Positions 1 through 6,057 of a stretch of 8,933 nucleotides of DNA are shown one piece after another. Each line of letters opens with the position of its first letter. Positions within the stretch are counted from its first letter, which is position 1. The notes under the pieces were generated by a model. It was not told the DNA's origin and made no database searches. It saw only the letters and a list, made by a program, of their open reading frames with translations. A program made the position numbers and the translations under genes. The stretch comes from Blastocatellia bacterium (GTDB lineage: Bacteria > Acidobacteriota > Blastocatellia > Pyrinomonadales > Pyrinomonadaceae), in NCBI GenBank assembly GCA_013695195.1, contig JACDAY010000304.1:1-8933 (forward strand). Reading direction: 5' to 3'.

Positions 1-1050
1 CGTATCACTGTTTGCAGAAACAAGCCATAGATTTTCGTCTTTGGTGGAGGAATTGAAACTAATGTCCTTATTCGGCAATTTGCTTTGAACGAATTTGTAA
101 TCGGCTTCAAAATCTTTGTTTTTGAAATAGTATCGAACCCGGTCGTCGTTATAAGTCGTAGCGATAAGTTCATCGCTGACTTCCGAAAAAGTCGCGCCGC
201 CGAAATCGACTTTCTTCATCGGATCGCTTTCGACGATTTCTTCTTTTCCCGACGCGACATCGAGCAGAACTAGCTGAGACAAATCGGGATTGCCTTTGTT
301 CGTTTCGATATAAACACGCTTATTGTCTTTGTGAAACCGGATCGCCGAGCACTCCTCAAAAACATTGCACGAATAAATCACACGTGGTTTTTCGCCGTCG
401 AGCAGCAAAATTTCCGTATCGCCCGATTGTGGTGATCGAATCGCCAAACGCATTTTATCGGCATTGTCAAAAATCACGCCTTGTAAACGGTCTTTGTTTT
501 CGGTTACCAGAGTCCGCTCACCCGTCGAGACTTTCACTTTATAAACGTCATGCCAGGCTTTGTCGCGCTCGTTCAAGCCGACGTAAATCGTATCCGGGTC
601 GCTTTCGGGCACGCCGTATATAAAAGCTCGAACACCTTTTGCGTCGGTCAAATTTCTCGCCGTCGGAACTTCCAAATCTTTTGCTACAGTTTCCGCCGGA
701 TTAACGGCGTAAACATTAAAGTTTTCGTCGCCGCCTTTGTCCTGTGTGAATAAAATGTATTTGCCGTCCTGTGACCAGAAAAAACCCGGAATCGGACGAT
801 CGGTGCGGTTTGTAATAAGCTTTGCATTCGCAAAAGGCTCATCCGTTTTTTTTACCCAAATATTTCGCGTGTCGTTATACGGTTTGATAAAGGCAATATA
901 CTTGCCGTCGGGCGAAATTTGAGCTCCGGCAATTTCCGGGTTTCCAAAGAAGATTTCACGGTCGATCAACGCCGGCGGCTGCGCAAAAGCAAATGCTGCA
1001 ACTGCTGTGATGATCACAAAAATACTCAATAAGTTGGAGATTGTTTTCAT
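1..1050 (-). CDS. S9 family peptidase, N-terminal part (propeller region), cut by window edge
   Basis: An open frame of exactly 350 codons runs from an ATG at 1048-1050 down to base 1 without a stop, so the gene continues outside the window. Residues 1-23 (MKTISNLLSI...AFA) form a Sec signal peptide with a hydrophobic core and an A-F-A/Q cleavage site, so the protein is exported. The rest reads as a TolB/PD40-type beta-propeller: ISPDGKYIAF (residues 45-54) and FWSQDGKYILF (91-101), followed by QDKGGDENFNVY, a blade typical of S9 (prolyl oligopeptidase / acylaminoacyl peptidase-like) enzymes. In this family the propeller gates an alpha/beta-hydrolase domain carrying Ser-Asp-His. That domain would come after residue 350 and cannot be seen, so activity is inferred. 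An AAAGGA lies 10 nt before the ATG, supporting this start. The gene follows yraN on the same strand after 60 bp and may be co-transcribed with it. A non-peptidase propeller protein is a less likely alternative. Confidence 0.85.
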   Translation of the reverse strand, partial: MKTISNLLSIFVIITAVAAFAFAQPPALIDREIFFGNPEIAGAQISPDGKYIAFIKPYNDTRNIWVKKTDEPFANAKLITNRTDRPIPGFFWSQDGKYILFTQDKGGDENFNVYAVNPAETVAKDLEVPTARNLTDAKGVRAFIYGVPESDPDTIYVGLNERDKAWHDVYKVKVSTGERTLVTENKDRLQGVIFDNADKMRLAIRSPQSGDTEILLLDGEKPRVIYSCNVFEECSAIRFHKDNKRVYIETNKGNPDLSQLVLLDVASGKEEIVESDPMKKVDFGGATFSEVSDELIATTYNDDRVRYYFKNKDFEADYKFVQSKLPNKDISFNSSTKDENLWLVSANSDT

Positions 1051-1060
1051 AGTTTTAGAT

Positions 1061-1066
1061 TCCTTT
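1061..1066 (-). promoter_or_regulatory. Shine-Dalgarno of the S9 peptidase gene
   Basis: On the minus strand this reads AAAGGA, 10 nt before the ATG at 1048-1050. It supports that start, which also places a complete signal peptide at the N terminus. Confidence 0.6.
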
Positions 1067-1110
1067 GGGGATGAATACGCACAGTTACGTTAGATTGTTC
1101 AAACAAAATT

Positions 1111-1587
1111 TTACCAAACATCACCACTCCAGGCACGTTTGCGAAATTTCTGTTCATTCCAAAATCCTTTTATCAATTCGATTTTCGGTTCGTTAGCATT
1201 TTCCAACAGAACGCTCACAACATCGAAACGATAAGAACTTTGCTGCAGCCCGAAAATTCTCCGGTAAACGCGTGCAGTCCGCGTGATCTGCCGCTGCTTT
1301 CGCAAATTGACACTCGCCAGTGGCGACGCGAAATCAGCCGAACGCCTGGTTTTTACTTCAATAAAGCAGACGATTTCACCATCAAGAGCAATAAGGTCGA
1401 TCTCCCCGGCAACCTGAACACCTTTGGTATTCCGCCCGATAGGCACTTTGAAGTTGGCAAGGATGAGCCGGTATCCGTTATCAACAAGAAGATCTGCCGC
1501 CAATTTTTCGCCCGCCCGCCCCGTCGCACTTGAACTCTGAGCCGCAGGACGTATATCCTGATTTGTAATCGAAAAAATTTCGGACAT
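1111..1587 (-). CDS. yraN: YraN/UPF0102 family endonuclease-like protein
   Basis: This 158-residue cytoplasmic protein belongs to the UPF0102 (YraN) family, which has a restriction-endonuclease-like (PD-(D/E)xK) fold related to Holliday-junction resolvases. Its cellular role is not settled. The family signature is clear: GRAGEKLAADLLVDNGY (residues 23-39), then GEIDLIALDG (61-70) and FIEVKTR (75-81), giving the expected nuclease set E27, D64, E77 and K79, and finally YRFDVVSV (119-126). It is longer than the usual roughly 120-130 residues. There is a leader of about 20 residues, an insert 'VPIGRNTKGVQV' before the GEID motif, and a basic C-terminal tail. I recall that insert as common in acidobacterial members. 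No clear Shine-Dalgarno precedes the ATG, so the start rests on frame and position. The gene is divergent from the sugar dehydrogenase gene, 14 bp away. Confidence 0.9.
   Translation of the reverse strand: MSEIFSITNQDIRPAAQSSSATGRAGEKLAADLLVDNGYRLILANFKVPIGRNTKGVQVAGEIDLIALDGEIVCFIEVKTRRSADFASPLASVNLRKQRQITRTARVYRRIFGLQQSSYRFDVVSVLLENANEPKIELIKGFWNEQKFRKRAWSGDVW
1530..1557 (+). promoter_or_regulatory. Possible promoter of the sugar dehydrogenase gene, inside yraN
   Basis: TTGAAC (1530-1535) and TATATC (1552-1557) are separated by 16 nt, each matching four of six sigma-70 consensus positions. Transcription would begin near 1564, about 38 nt before the ATG at 1602. Because yraN begins at 1587, any promoter for this gene has to overlap yraN, which favours a site about here. 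The match itself is only moderate. Confidence 0.3.
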
Positions 1588-1601
1588 TTCAAAGGGAATT
1601 T

Positions 1602-2873
1602 ATGAACTCACATTATACCAAATATTTTTTTGCGGCAACAACGATTCTCGGTTTCATAACAATAAATATCGTCTGTCAGACGAAACCGAAGCCTCAATCG
1701 CCCCGGATCATAAGTTTTGATAAACCGGTGATACACCGGATAGATCCGGCGACTTTGCCAAAGCCGTTCGCAACCGAAAGCGCCCGGCGGAATTCAAAAC
1801 AGATTTCGCCGCCGGCAAATGCCGCATTATCGGTGCCAAAAGGTTTTAAAGTCAATGTGTTTGCCGAGGGCGGATTTACTTATCCTCGCTGGATGGCGTT
1901 AGCCCCGAACGGAGACGTTTACGTCGCCGACTCACGGGCAAATTCCGTGATTGTTTTGCGTGATAAAAATAAGGACGGCGTTGCGGAAGAGCGGTTTATT
2001 TTTGCGGAAAAACTTTCGCAGCCTTTCGGGATGGCTTTTCACAAGGATTGGTTTTATGTGGCAAATACAGATTCGGTCGTCCGGTTTAAATACAAACCGG
2101 GTCAAACCAAAGCCGAGGGACAGGCCGAGAAAATCATCGAACTTACTGAAGGCGGCTATAATCAGCATTGGACGCGGAATATTATATTTTCGCCCGATGG
2201 CACAAAGCTTTTTGTATCAATCGGTTCGGCTTCGAACGTTAGTGTCGAGACGGATCCGCGTCGCGCTGCGATCTCTGTCTATGACCCAGACGGCAGGAAC
2301 CATCGCATTTACGCTTCCGGCCTGCGAAACCCTATTGGCCTTTCGTTCAATCCGGCAAATAACCAGCTTTGGACGGCTGTCAATGAACGCGACGGGCTTG
2401 GCGATGACCTCGTTCCCGATTATGTAACATCGGTAAAGGAAGGCGGATTCTACGGATGGCCGTTTTCCTACATCGGCCAAAATGAAGAGCCGCGCCGCAA
2501 AGGCGAAAACCCGGAGCTTGTGAAAAAAGCCATTATTCCAGACGTTCTCGTTACATCTCATTCCGCTGCTTTGGGTCTCGAATTTTATGACGGAAAAATG
2601 TTTCCGGCCGAATATCAGGGCGATGCATTTGTCGCACTTCACGGCTCGTGGAACCGCCAAAAACTGACCGGCTACAAGATCATCCGCATCGATTTCAAAG
2701 ACGGCAAATTCATCGGTAATCGATACGAAGATTTCGTCTCCGGCTGGCTGCCCAATGAATCCGGCAACGAAGTCTGGGGACGTCCGGTTGGCTTATTAGT
2801 CCACGCCGACGGCTCGCTCTTGATAGCCGATGACGGCGGAAAGAAAATTTGGCGTGTGAGCTACGAAAAATAA
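1602..2873 (+). CDS. Exported PQQ-dependent sugar (sorbosone/glucose-type) dehydrogenase
   Basis: This 423-residue protein has an N-terminal export signal (residues 1-25; hydrophobic run FFAATTILGFITINIV, then Cys-Gln) and a six-bladed-propeller body of the soluble glucose/L-sorbosone dehydrogenase family. These enzymes use PQQ to oxidise sugars or other polyols outside the cytoplasm. Family landmarks are YPRWMALAPNGDVYVADS near the start, QHWTRN with H189 (probable catalytic-base position), SGLRNPIGLSFNP with R242 (matching the conserved Arg of the GxRN motif), NERDGLGDDLVPDY (261-274), LHGSWNR (346-352) and a last blade GRPVGLLVHADGSLLIADDGG. Length and motifs look complete. AAAGGGA lies 4 nt before the ATG, a rather tight spacing. 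No PQQ-synthesis gene is in the window, so the cofactor is inferred from the family. The substrate cannot be told. The Cys before the cleavage site does not sit in a proper lipobox, so a lipoprotein is unlikely. Confidence 0.85.
   Translation: MNSHYTKYFFAATTILGFITINIVCQTKPKPQSPRIISFDKPVIHRIDPATLPKPFATESARRNSKQISPPANAALSVPKGFKVNVFAEGGFTYPRWMALAPNGDVYVADSRANSVIVLRDKNKDGVAEERFIFAEKLSQPFGMAFHKDWFYVANTDSVVRFKYKPGQTKAEGQAEKIIELTEGGYNQHWTRNIIFSPDGTKLFVSIGSASNVSVETDPRRAAISVYDPDGRNHRIYASGLRNPIGLSFNPANNQLWTAVNERDGLGDDLVPDYVTSVKEGGFYGWPFSYIGQNEEPRRKGENPELVKKAIIPDVLVTSHSAALGLEFYDGKMFPAEYQGDAFVALHGSWNRQKLTGYKIIRIDFKDGKFIGNRYEDFVSGWLPNESGNEVWGRPVGLLVHADGSLLIADDGGKKIWRVSYEK
1612..1620 (-). promoter_or_regulatory. 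Extended -10 promoter for yraN, inside the divergent gene
   Basis: The minus strand reads TGGTATAAT here, a perfect extended -10 (TGnTATAAT). A weak -35 (TTGTTG) lies 18 nt further upstream. Transcription would start near 1605, giving a leader of about 18 nt before the yraN ATG at 1587. The element lies within codons 4-7 of the plus-strand sugar dehydrogenase gene. The match is seen in the sequence; its use as a promoter is inferred. Confidence 0.55.
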
Positions 2874-2877
2874 AACA

Positions 2878-2894
2878 TGACGCTGAAGGCGTCA
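2878..2894. repeat. Small perfect hairpin downstream of the sugar dehydrogenase gene
   Basis: TGACGC and GCGTCA form a 6-bp stem around a 5-nt loop, 4 nt after the stop codon. No T run follows (ACGTTTATAG), so it is not a good intrinsic terminator. It could stabilise the 3' end of the mRNA or be the first arm of the REP-like element that continues to about 2924. Confidence 0.45.
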
Positions 2895-2924
2895 ACGTTT
2901 ATAGCCCAGGGTTTCTACACTGTT
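2878..2924. repeat. Putative degenerate REP-like palindromic element
   Basis: The hairpin TGACGC-TGAAG-GCGTCA is followed by ATAGCCCAGGGTTTC and then a poorly matching right arm. An intact element would be expected to close with GAAACCCTGGG; here it reads TACACTG. The combination 'CGCTGAAGGCG ... ATAGCCCAGGGTTTC' resembles extragenic palindromes I recall from acidobacterial and planctomycete genomes. There is only one copy in the window, so repetitiveness cannot be shown here. Confidence 0.35.
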
Positions 2925-2952
2925 AGTTTGGCTTATTCTATCTATTACGCAT

Positions 2953-5826
2953 ATGACACACAATCTTTTTAATACACTCCAAAGATTCAAAACGGGCAAT
3001 GGACAGGACGGCATTTTTTATTCGCTTCCGCAGCTTGAACGCGAAGGCATCGGAAAAATCTCGCATCTTCCAATCTCAATGAGGATCATTTTGGAGTCCC
3101 TTCTCAGAAACTACGACGGTGGGAAAAAAGTCAGCGAACAAAATATACGGGCACTCGCCGGCTGGGGAGCTGAAGATGAACGTAGCGAGGAGATACCGTT
3201 TGTTGTCGCCCGGGTGATTTTACAGGATTTCACCGGCGTCCCGCTGCTTGTCGATCTGGCGGCAATGCGGTCTGCGGTTTTGCGGATGGGAAAGGATGTC
3301 GGCGTAATTGAGCCGCTCGTTCCGGTCGATCTCGTCATCGACCACTCGGTACAGGTCGACTATGCGGGCAGCGAGGCCGCGTATCAGCGAAATACCGAAA
3401 TGGAGTTTAAACGCAACGAGCAGCGGTACCGGTTTTTGAAATGGGGAACACAGGCGTTTAACGGATTCAGCGTTATCCCTCCGGGAATCGGAATCGTGCA
3501 TCAGGTTAATCTCGAATATTTGGCGAAAGGCGTTTTTGAGCGGGACGGAGTATATTTTCCGGACTCGCTTGTCGGCACGGATTCCCATACGACGATGATA
3601 AACGGCCTGGGCATTGTAGGTTGGGGCGTGGGCGGAATAGAGGCCGAGGCCGGAATGCTCGGGCAGCCGGTTTATTTTCTTACCCCGGACGTAGTCGGTG
3701 TTCATCTGACCGGCGATCTACCGCAGGGATCAACCGCAACCGATCTTGTCCTTCGGATTACGGAGATGTTGCGCAAAGCAAACGTCGTTGGAAAATTCGT
3801 AGAATTTTTCGGCACGGGCGCGGCGGCATTGAATGCAACGGACCGGGCAACAATAGGAAACATGGCGCCCGAATACGGGGCAACGATGGGATTTTTTGGG
3901 GTGGATGAGAAAACACTCGAATATTTTGCCGCCACCGGACGAAGCAAGGAACACGTTGCAACAATCCGCAATTATTACGAAGCCCAGGAAATGTTCGGCA
4001 TCCCAAAAGAAGGCGAAGTGGATTATTCCACGATTTACGAACTGAGTCTCGAAACTATAAATCCATCTGTCGCCGGACCGAAACGGCCGCAGGACAGGAT
4101 CGAGCTTTCAAATCTTGACGACAGATTTGTCGAATTGTTCAGCAAACCGGTAACGGACGGCGGTTACGGCAAGCTGGCAGAGGATCTCGAAAAGCGATTC
4201 ATGGTCCAGATGGGCACATCAACGTCCGCCGTCGCCAAAGGCGGCGGAGAACAAAGCCCTAAATCGATTCCCGAATCGATTCATGACTCGACAACACCCA
4301 ACAATACGAACGTTCTTACCGAAATCGAGATGATGAACAATCGGCCGACTCCGAATCGCGTCGATTATCTGGAATCGGACAGCCCCAACGTAACGTCGAC
4401 AGTCGGCAACGGCGATGTTTTGATCGCGGCAATAACTTCTTGTACAAACACATCGAATCCCGCCGTTATGATCGCTGCTGGAATAGTTGCGAAAAAAGCC
4501 GTGGAAAAGGGAATGAAAGTTCCGCCGTTCGTCAAGACTTCGCTTGCGCCTGGCTCACGCGTGGTTACCGAATATCTGGAAAAAACCGGCCTGCAAAAAT
4601 ATTTGGATGAAATTGGTTTTAATCTTGTAGGCTACGGCTGCACGACGTGCATCGGGAATTCCGGGCCGCTCGATGCTGCGATTGAAGAAGAAATTATCGA
4701 TCACGATATTATTGCGGCCTCCGTACTGTCCGGCAATCGGAATTTCGAAGCCCGCGTGCATCAGAATATTAAGGCAAATTTTCTTATGTCGCCGCCGCTT
4801 GTTGTAGCTTATGCTCTGGCAGGAACCGTTCTTAAAGACGTCTATCTGTATCCGATAGGAAAGGGGAGTGATGGCAGTGATGTATTTTTGAAGGATATTT
4901 GGGCTTCGCTCGATGAAGTCAAGGAATATTTGCAAACCGCTTTTGATCCGGAAACTTACAAAAGGCTATATAGTGAATTTGCCGAAAAGAATCCGCTATG
5001 GAACGACATTGCCTCAAGCTCGGGTCAGGTTTACGAATGGGACGCTAATTCCACATACATTCAGGAGCCGCCTTATTTTGAAGATTTTTCCATGGAAACC
5101 GGAAGTTTTTCGGACTTTAGTAATGCAAGAGCACTGGCGATCTTTGGGGATTCGGTTACGACCGACCATATTTCGCCCGCGGGAGCAATAAAAGCAAATT
5201 CGCCGGCTGGCACGTATTTGCAGGAACAGGGCGTCGATCCGCAAGACTTTAATTCTTACGGCTCCCGGCGCGGCAACGACAAAGTAATGCTTCGCGGGAC
5301 GTTTGCAAATGTCCGGATAAAGAATCTTATGGTGGCTCCGGTCGAAGGCGGTGTTACTTGTCATCAGCCGGACGGGGAAGAGATGTCCATTTACGACGCG
5401 GCGATGCGTTACAAAGAGGAAAAAACGCCGCTTGTGATCTTTGCAGGACAGGAATACGGCACTGGAAGTTCCCGCGATTGGGCTGCGAAGGGAACACGGC
5501 TGATGGGCGTCAAGGCTGTTATCGTTCAGTCTTTTGAACGAATACACCGCTCGAATTTGGTTGGGATGGGCGTTCTTCCGCTGCAGTTCAATGAAGGACA
5601 ATCCGCGTCATCTCTTAGCTTGAATGGCTCGGAAACATTCGATCTCAGCGGTTTGGAGGGCATGAATGTCAGACCGAGACATGTTGTAACGCTGACTATA
5701 AACCGGGCGGACGGAAGCAGAGAAGATGTGAGCCTTATATTGCGTATCGATACTCCTATCGAACTTGAATATTATAAAGGCGGCGGAATTTTGCAATACG
5801 TTCTCCGGCAGCTTCTAAATGAATAG
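2953..5826 (+). CDS. acnA: Aconitate hydratase A (aconitase)
   Basis: This 957-residue cytoplasmic enzyme interconverts citrate and isocitrate through cis-aconitate in the TCA cycle, using a [4Fe-4S] cluster. It is the AcnA/IRP1-type enzyme, with domains 1-3 first and the swivel domain last. TDSHTT (residues 209-214) and GWGVGGIEAEA are in the N-terminal part. The cluster ligands are C497 (TSCTNTSNP), C563 and C566 (GYGCTTC), with the same 66-residue spacing as C435 to C501 in E. coli AcnA. The swivel domain carries GDSVTTDHISPAG and EYGTGSSRDWAAKG (834-846), including the substrate-binding SSR. The protein is about 66 residues longer than E. coli AcnA, mostly from a polar linker at about 421-478. 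Longer linkers at this point also occur in actinobacterial AcnA. The N terminus 'FNTLQRFK...YSLPQLE' matches the family and fixes the ATG, although no Shine-Dalgarno is visible. The gene follows the sugar dehydrogenase gene by 79 bp. Confidence 0.97.
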   Translation: MTHNLFNTLQRFKTGNGQDGIFYSLPQLEREGIGKISHLPISMRIILESLLRNYDGGKKVSEQNIRALAGWGAEDERSEEIPFVVARVILQDFTGVPLLVDLAAMRSAVLRMGKDVGVIEPLVPVDLVIDHSVQVDYAGSEAAYQRNTEMEFKRNEQRYRFLKWGTQAFNGFSVIPPGIGIVHQVNLEYLAKGVFERDGVYFPDSLVGTDSHTTMINGLGIVGWGVGGIEAEAGMLGQPVYFLTPDVVGVHLTGDLPQGSTATDLVLRITEMLRKANVVGKFVEFFGTGAAALNATDRATIGNMAPEYGATMGFFGVDEKTLEYFAATGRSKEHVATIRNYYEAQEMFGIPKEGEVDYSTIYELSLETINPSVAGPKRPQDRIELSNLDDRFVELFSKPVTDGGYGKLAEDLEKRFMVQMGTSTSAVAKGGGEQSPKSIPESIHDSTTPNNTNVLTEIEMMNNRPTPNRVDYLESDSPNVTSTVGNGDVLIAAITSCTNTSNPAVMIAAGIVAKKAVEKGMKVPPFVKTSLAPGSRVVTEYLEKTGLQKYLDEIGFNLVGYGCTTCIGNSGPLDAAIEEEIIDHDIIAASVLSGNRNFEARVHQNIKANFLMSPPLVVAYALAGTVLKDVYLYPIGKGSDGSDVFLKDIWASLDEVKEYLQTAFDPETYKRLYSEFAEKNPLWNDIASSSGQVYEWDANSTYIQEPPYFEDFSMETGSFSDFSNARALAIFGDSVTTDHISPAGAIKANSPAGTYLQEQGVDPQDFNSYGSRRGNDKVMLRGTFANVRIKNLMVAPVEGGVTCHQPDGEEMSIYDAAMRYKEEKTPLVIFAGQEYGTGSSRDWAAKGTRLMGVKAVIVQSFERIHRSNLVGMGVLPLQFNEGQSASSLSLNGSETFDLSGLEGMNVRPRHVVTLTINRADGSREDVSLILRIDTPIELEYYKGGGILQYVLRQLLNE
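4262..4282. repeat. Short tandem palindromic repeat inside the acnA linker
   Basis: AATCGATTC (4262-4270) recurs 12 nt later as part of the perfect palindrome GAATCGATTC (4273-4282). In frame it encodes S-I-P-E then S-I-H, a four-residue period in the variable linker between the aconitase core and the first cluster cysteine. It is most simply a small duplication in an unconstrained linker. Confidence 0.6.
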
Positions 5827-6003
5827 ACCGCATGGAGAAAAGATATAATTTTGCGTAATGTGGAATATACTTATATTGCGCGGGTATTAAGCATCCGGGG
5901 ATAAATAGAATCAAACGTTGTTTTATCAATATGCGGAATGATGACGTCCGAAAGTAATGAACGAGTTAAAAATTCTTGGCATTATCGTTCAAAAGTAGTA
6001 AAG

Positions 6004-6009
6004 TATAAT
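6004..6009 (+). promoter_or_regulatory. Candidate -10 box for the C25 peptidase gene
   Basis: This is a perfect TATAAT, 48 nt before the ATG at 6058. No good -35 sits at 16-18 nt (TTATCG at 5982-5987 is poor, and TTGGCA at 5976-5981 is 22 nt away). The perfect inverted repeat AGTAA-N7-TTACT (5997-6013) straddles the box and could be a regulator site or chance. The -10 is plausible; a weak -35 suggests an activator or an alternative sigma factor. Confidence 0.4.
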
Positions 6010-6043
6010 TACTCTAATAATATTGACTTTTTTGCACTAGTTT

Positions 6044-6049
6044 AAGGAG
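6044..6049 (+). promoter_or_regulatory. Strong Shine-Dalgarno of the C25 peptidase gene
   Basis: AAGGAG ends 8 nt before the ATG at 6058-6060, the best ribosome-binding site in the window. It fixes the start that gives a full signal peptide. Confidence 0.8.
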
Positions 6050-6057
6050 TTTTACGA

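Larger units (their letters stand above)
5827..6057 (+). other. 231-bp intergenic region upstream of the C25 peptidase gene
   Basis: No gene or RNA is recognised here. The stretch is AT-rich towards its right end and holds the probable promoter and ribosome-binding site of the next gene. No intrinsic terminator for acnA is visible after 5826, so read-through into this region, or Rho-dependent ending, is possible. Confidence 0.6.

Noticed and set aside
85..922. Several plus-strand open frames of 60-80 codons at the left end
   Set aside because: They are antisense to the continuous 350-codon S9 peptidase frame on the minus strand, which has a signal peptide and family motifs.
1240..1533. A 97-codon plus-strand open frame
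   Set aside because: Antisense to yraN, whose conserved nuclease motifs identify the real gene.
1662..1682. Possible lipoprotein signal in the sugar dehydrogenase (Cys25)
   Set aside because: The residues before Cys are N-I-V, which do not fit a lipobox; a small residue at -1 and a Leu-like residue at -3 are expected.
1951..2660. Overlapping open frames on both strands inside the sugar dehydrogenase gene
   Set aside because: The true frame is a complete, motif-rich propeller enzyme; the others have biased, motif-free translations.
3220..3705. A 161-codon minus-strand open frame inside acnA
   Set aside because: Antisense shadow of a strongly conserved coding region, with no recognisable domain or ribosome-binding site.
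5014..5601. A 195-codon open frame on the minus strand inside acnA
   Set aside because: It lies wholly antisense to the conserved aconitase swivel domain, is rich in Arg, His, Ser and Cys in the manner of shadow frames, and shows no family motif.
5827..5880. Intrinsic terminator after acnA
   Set aside because: No GC-rich stem followed by a T run is present in this stretch.
5976..6009. TTGGCA/TATAAT as a standard sigma-70 pair for the C25 peptidase gene
   Set aside because: The spacing is 22 nt, well outside the usual 16-18 nt, so only the -10 is kept as a candidate.
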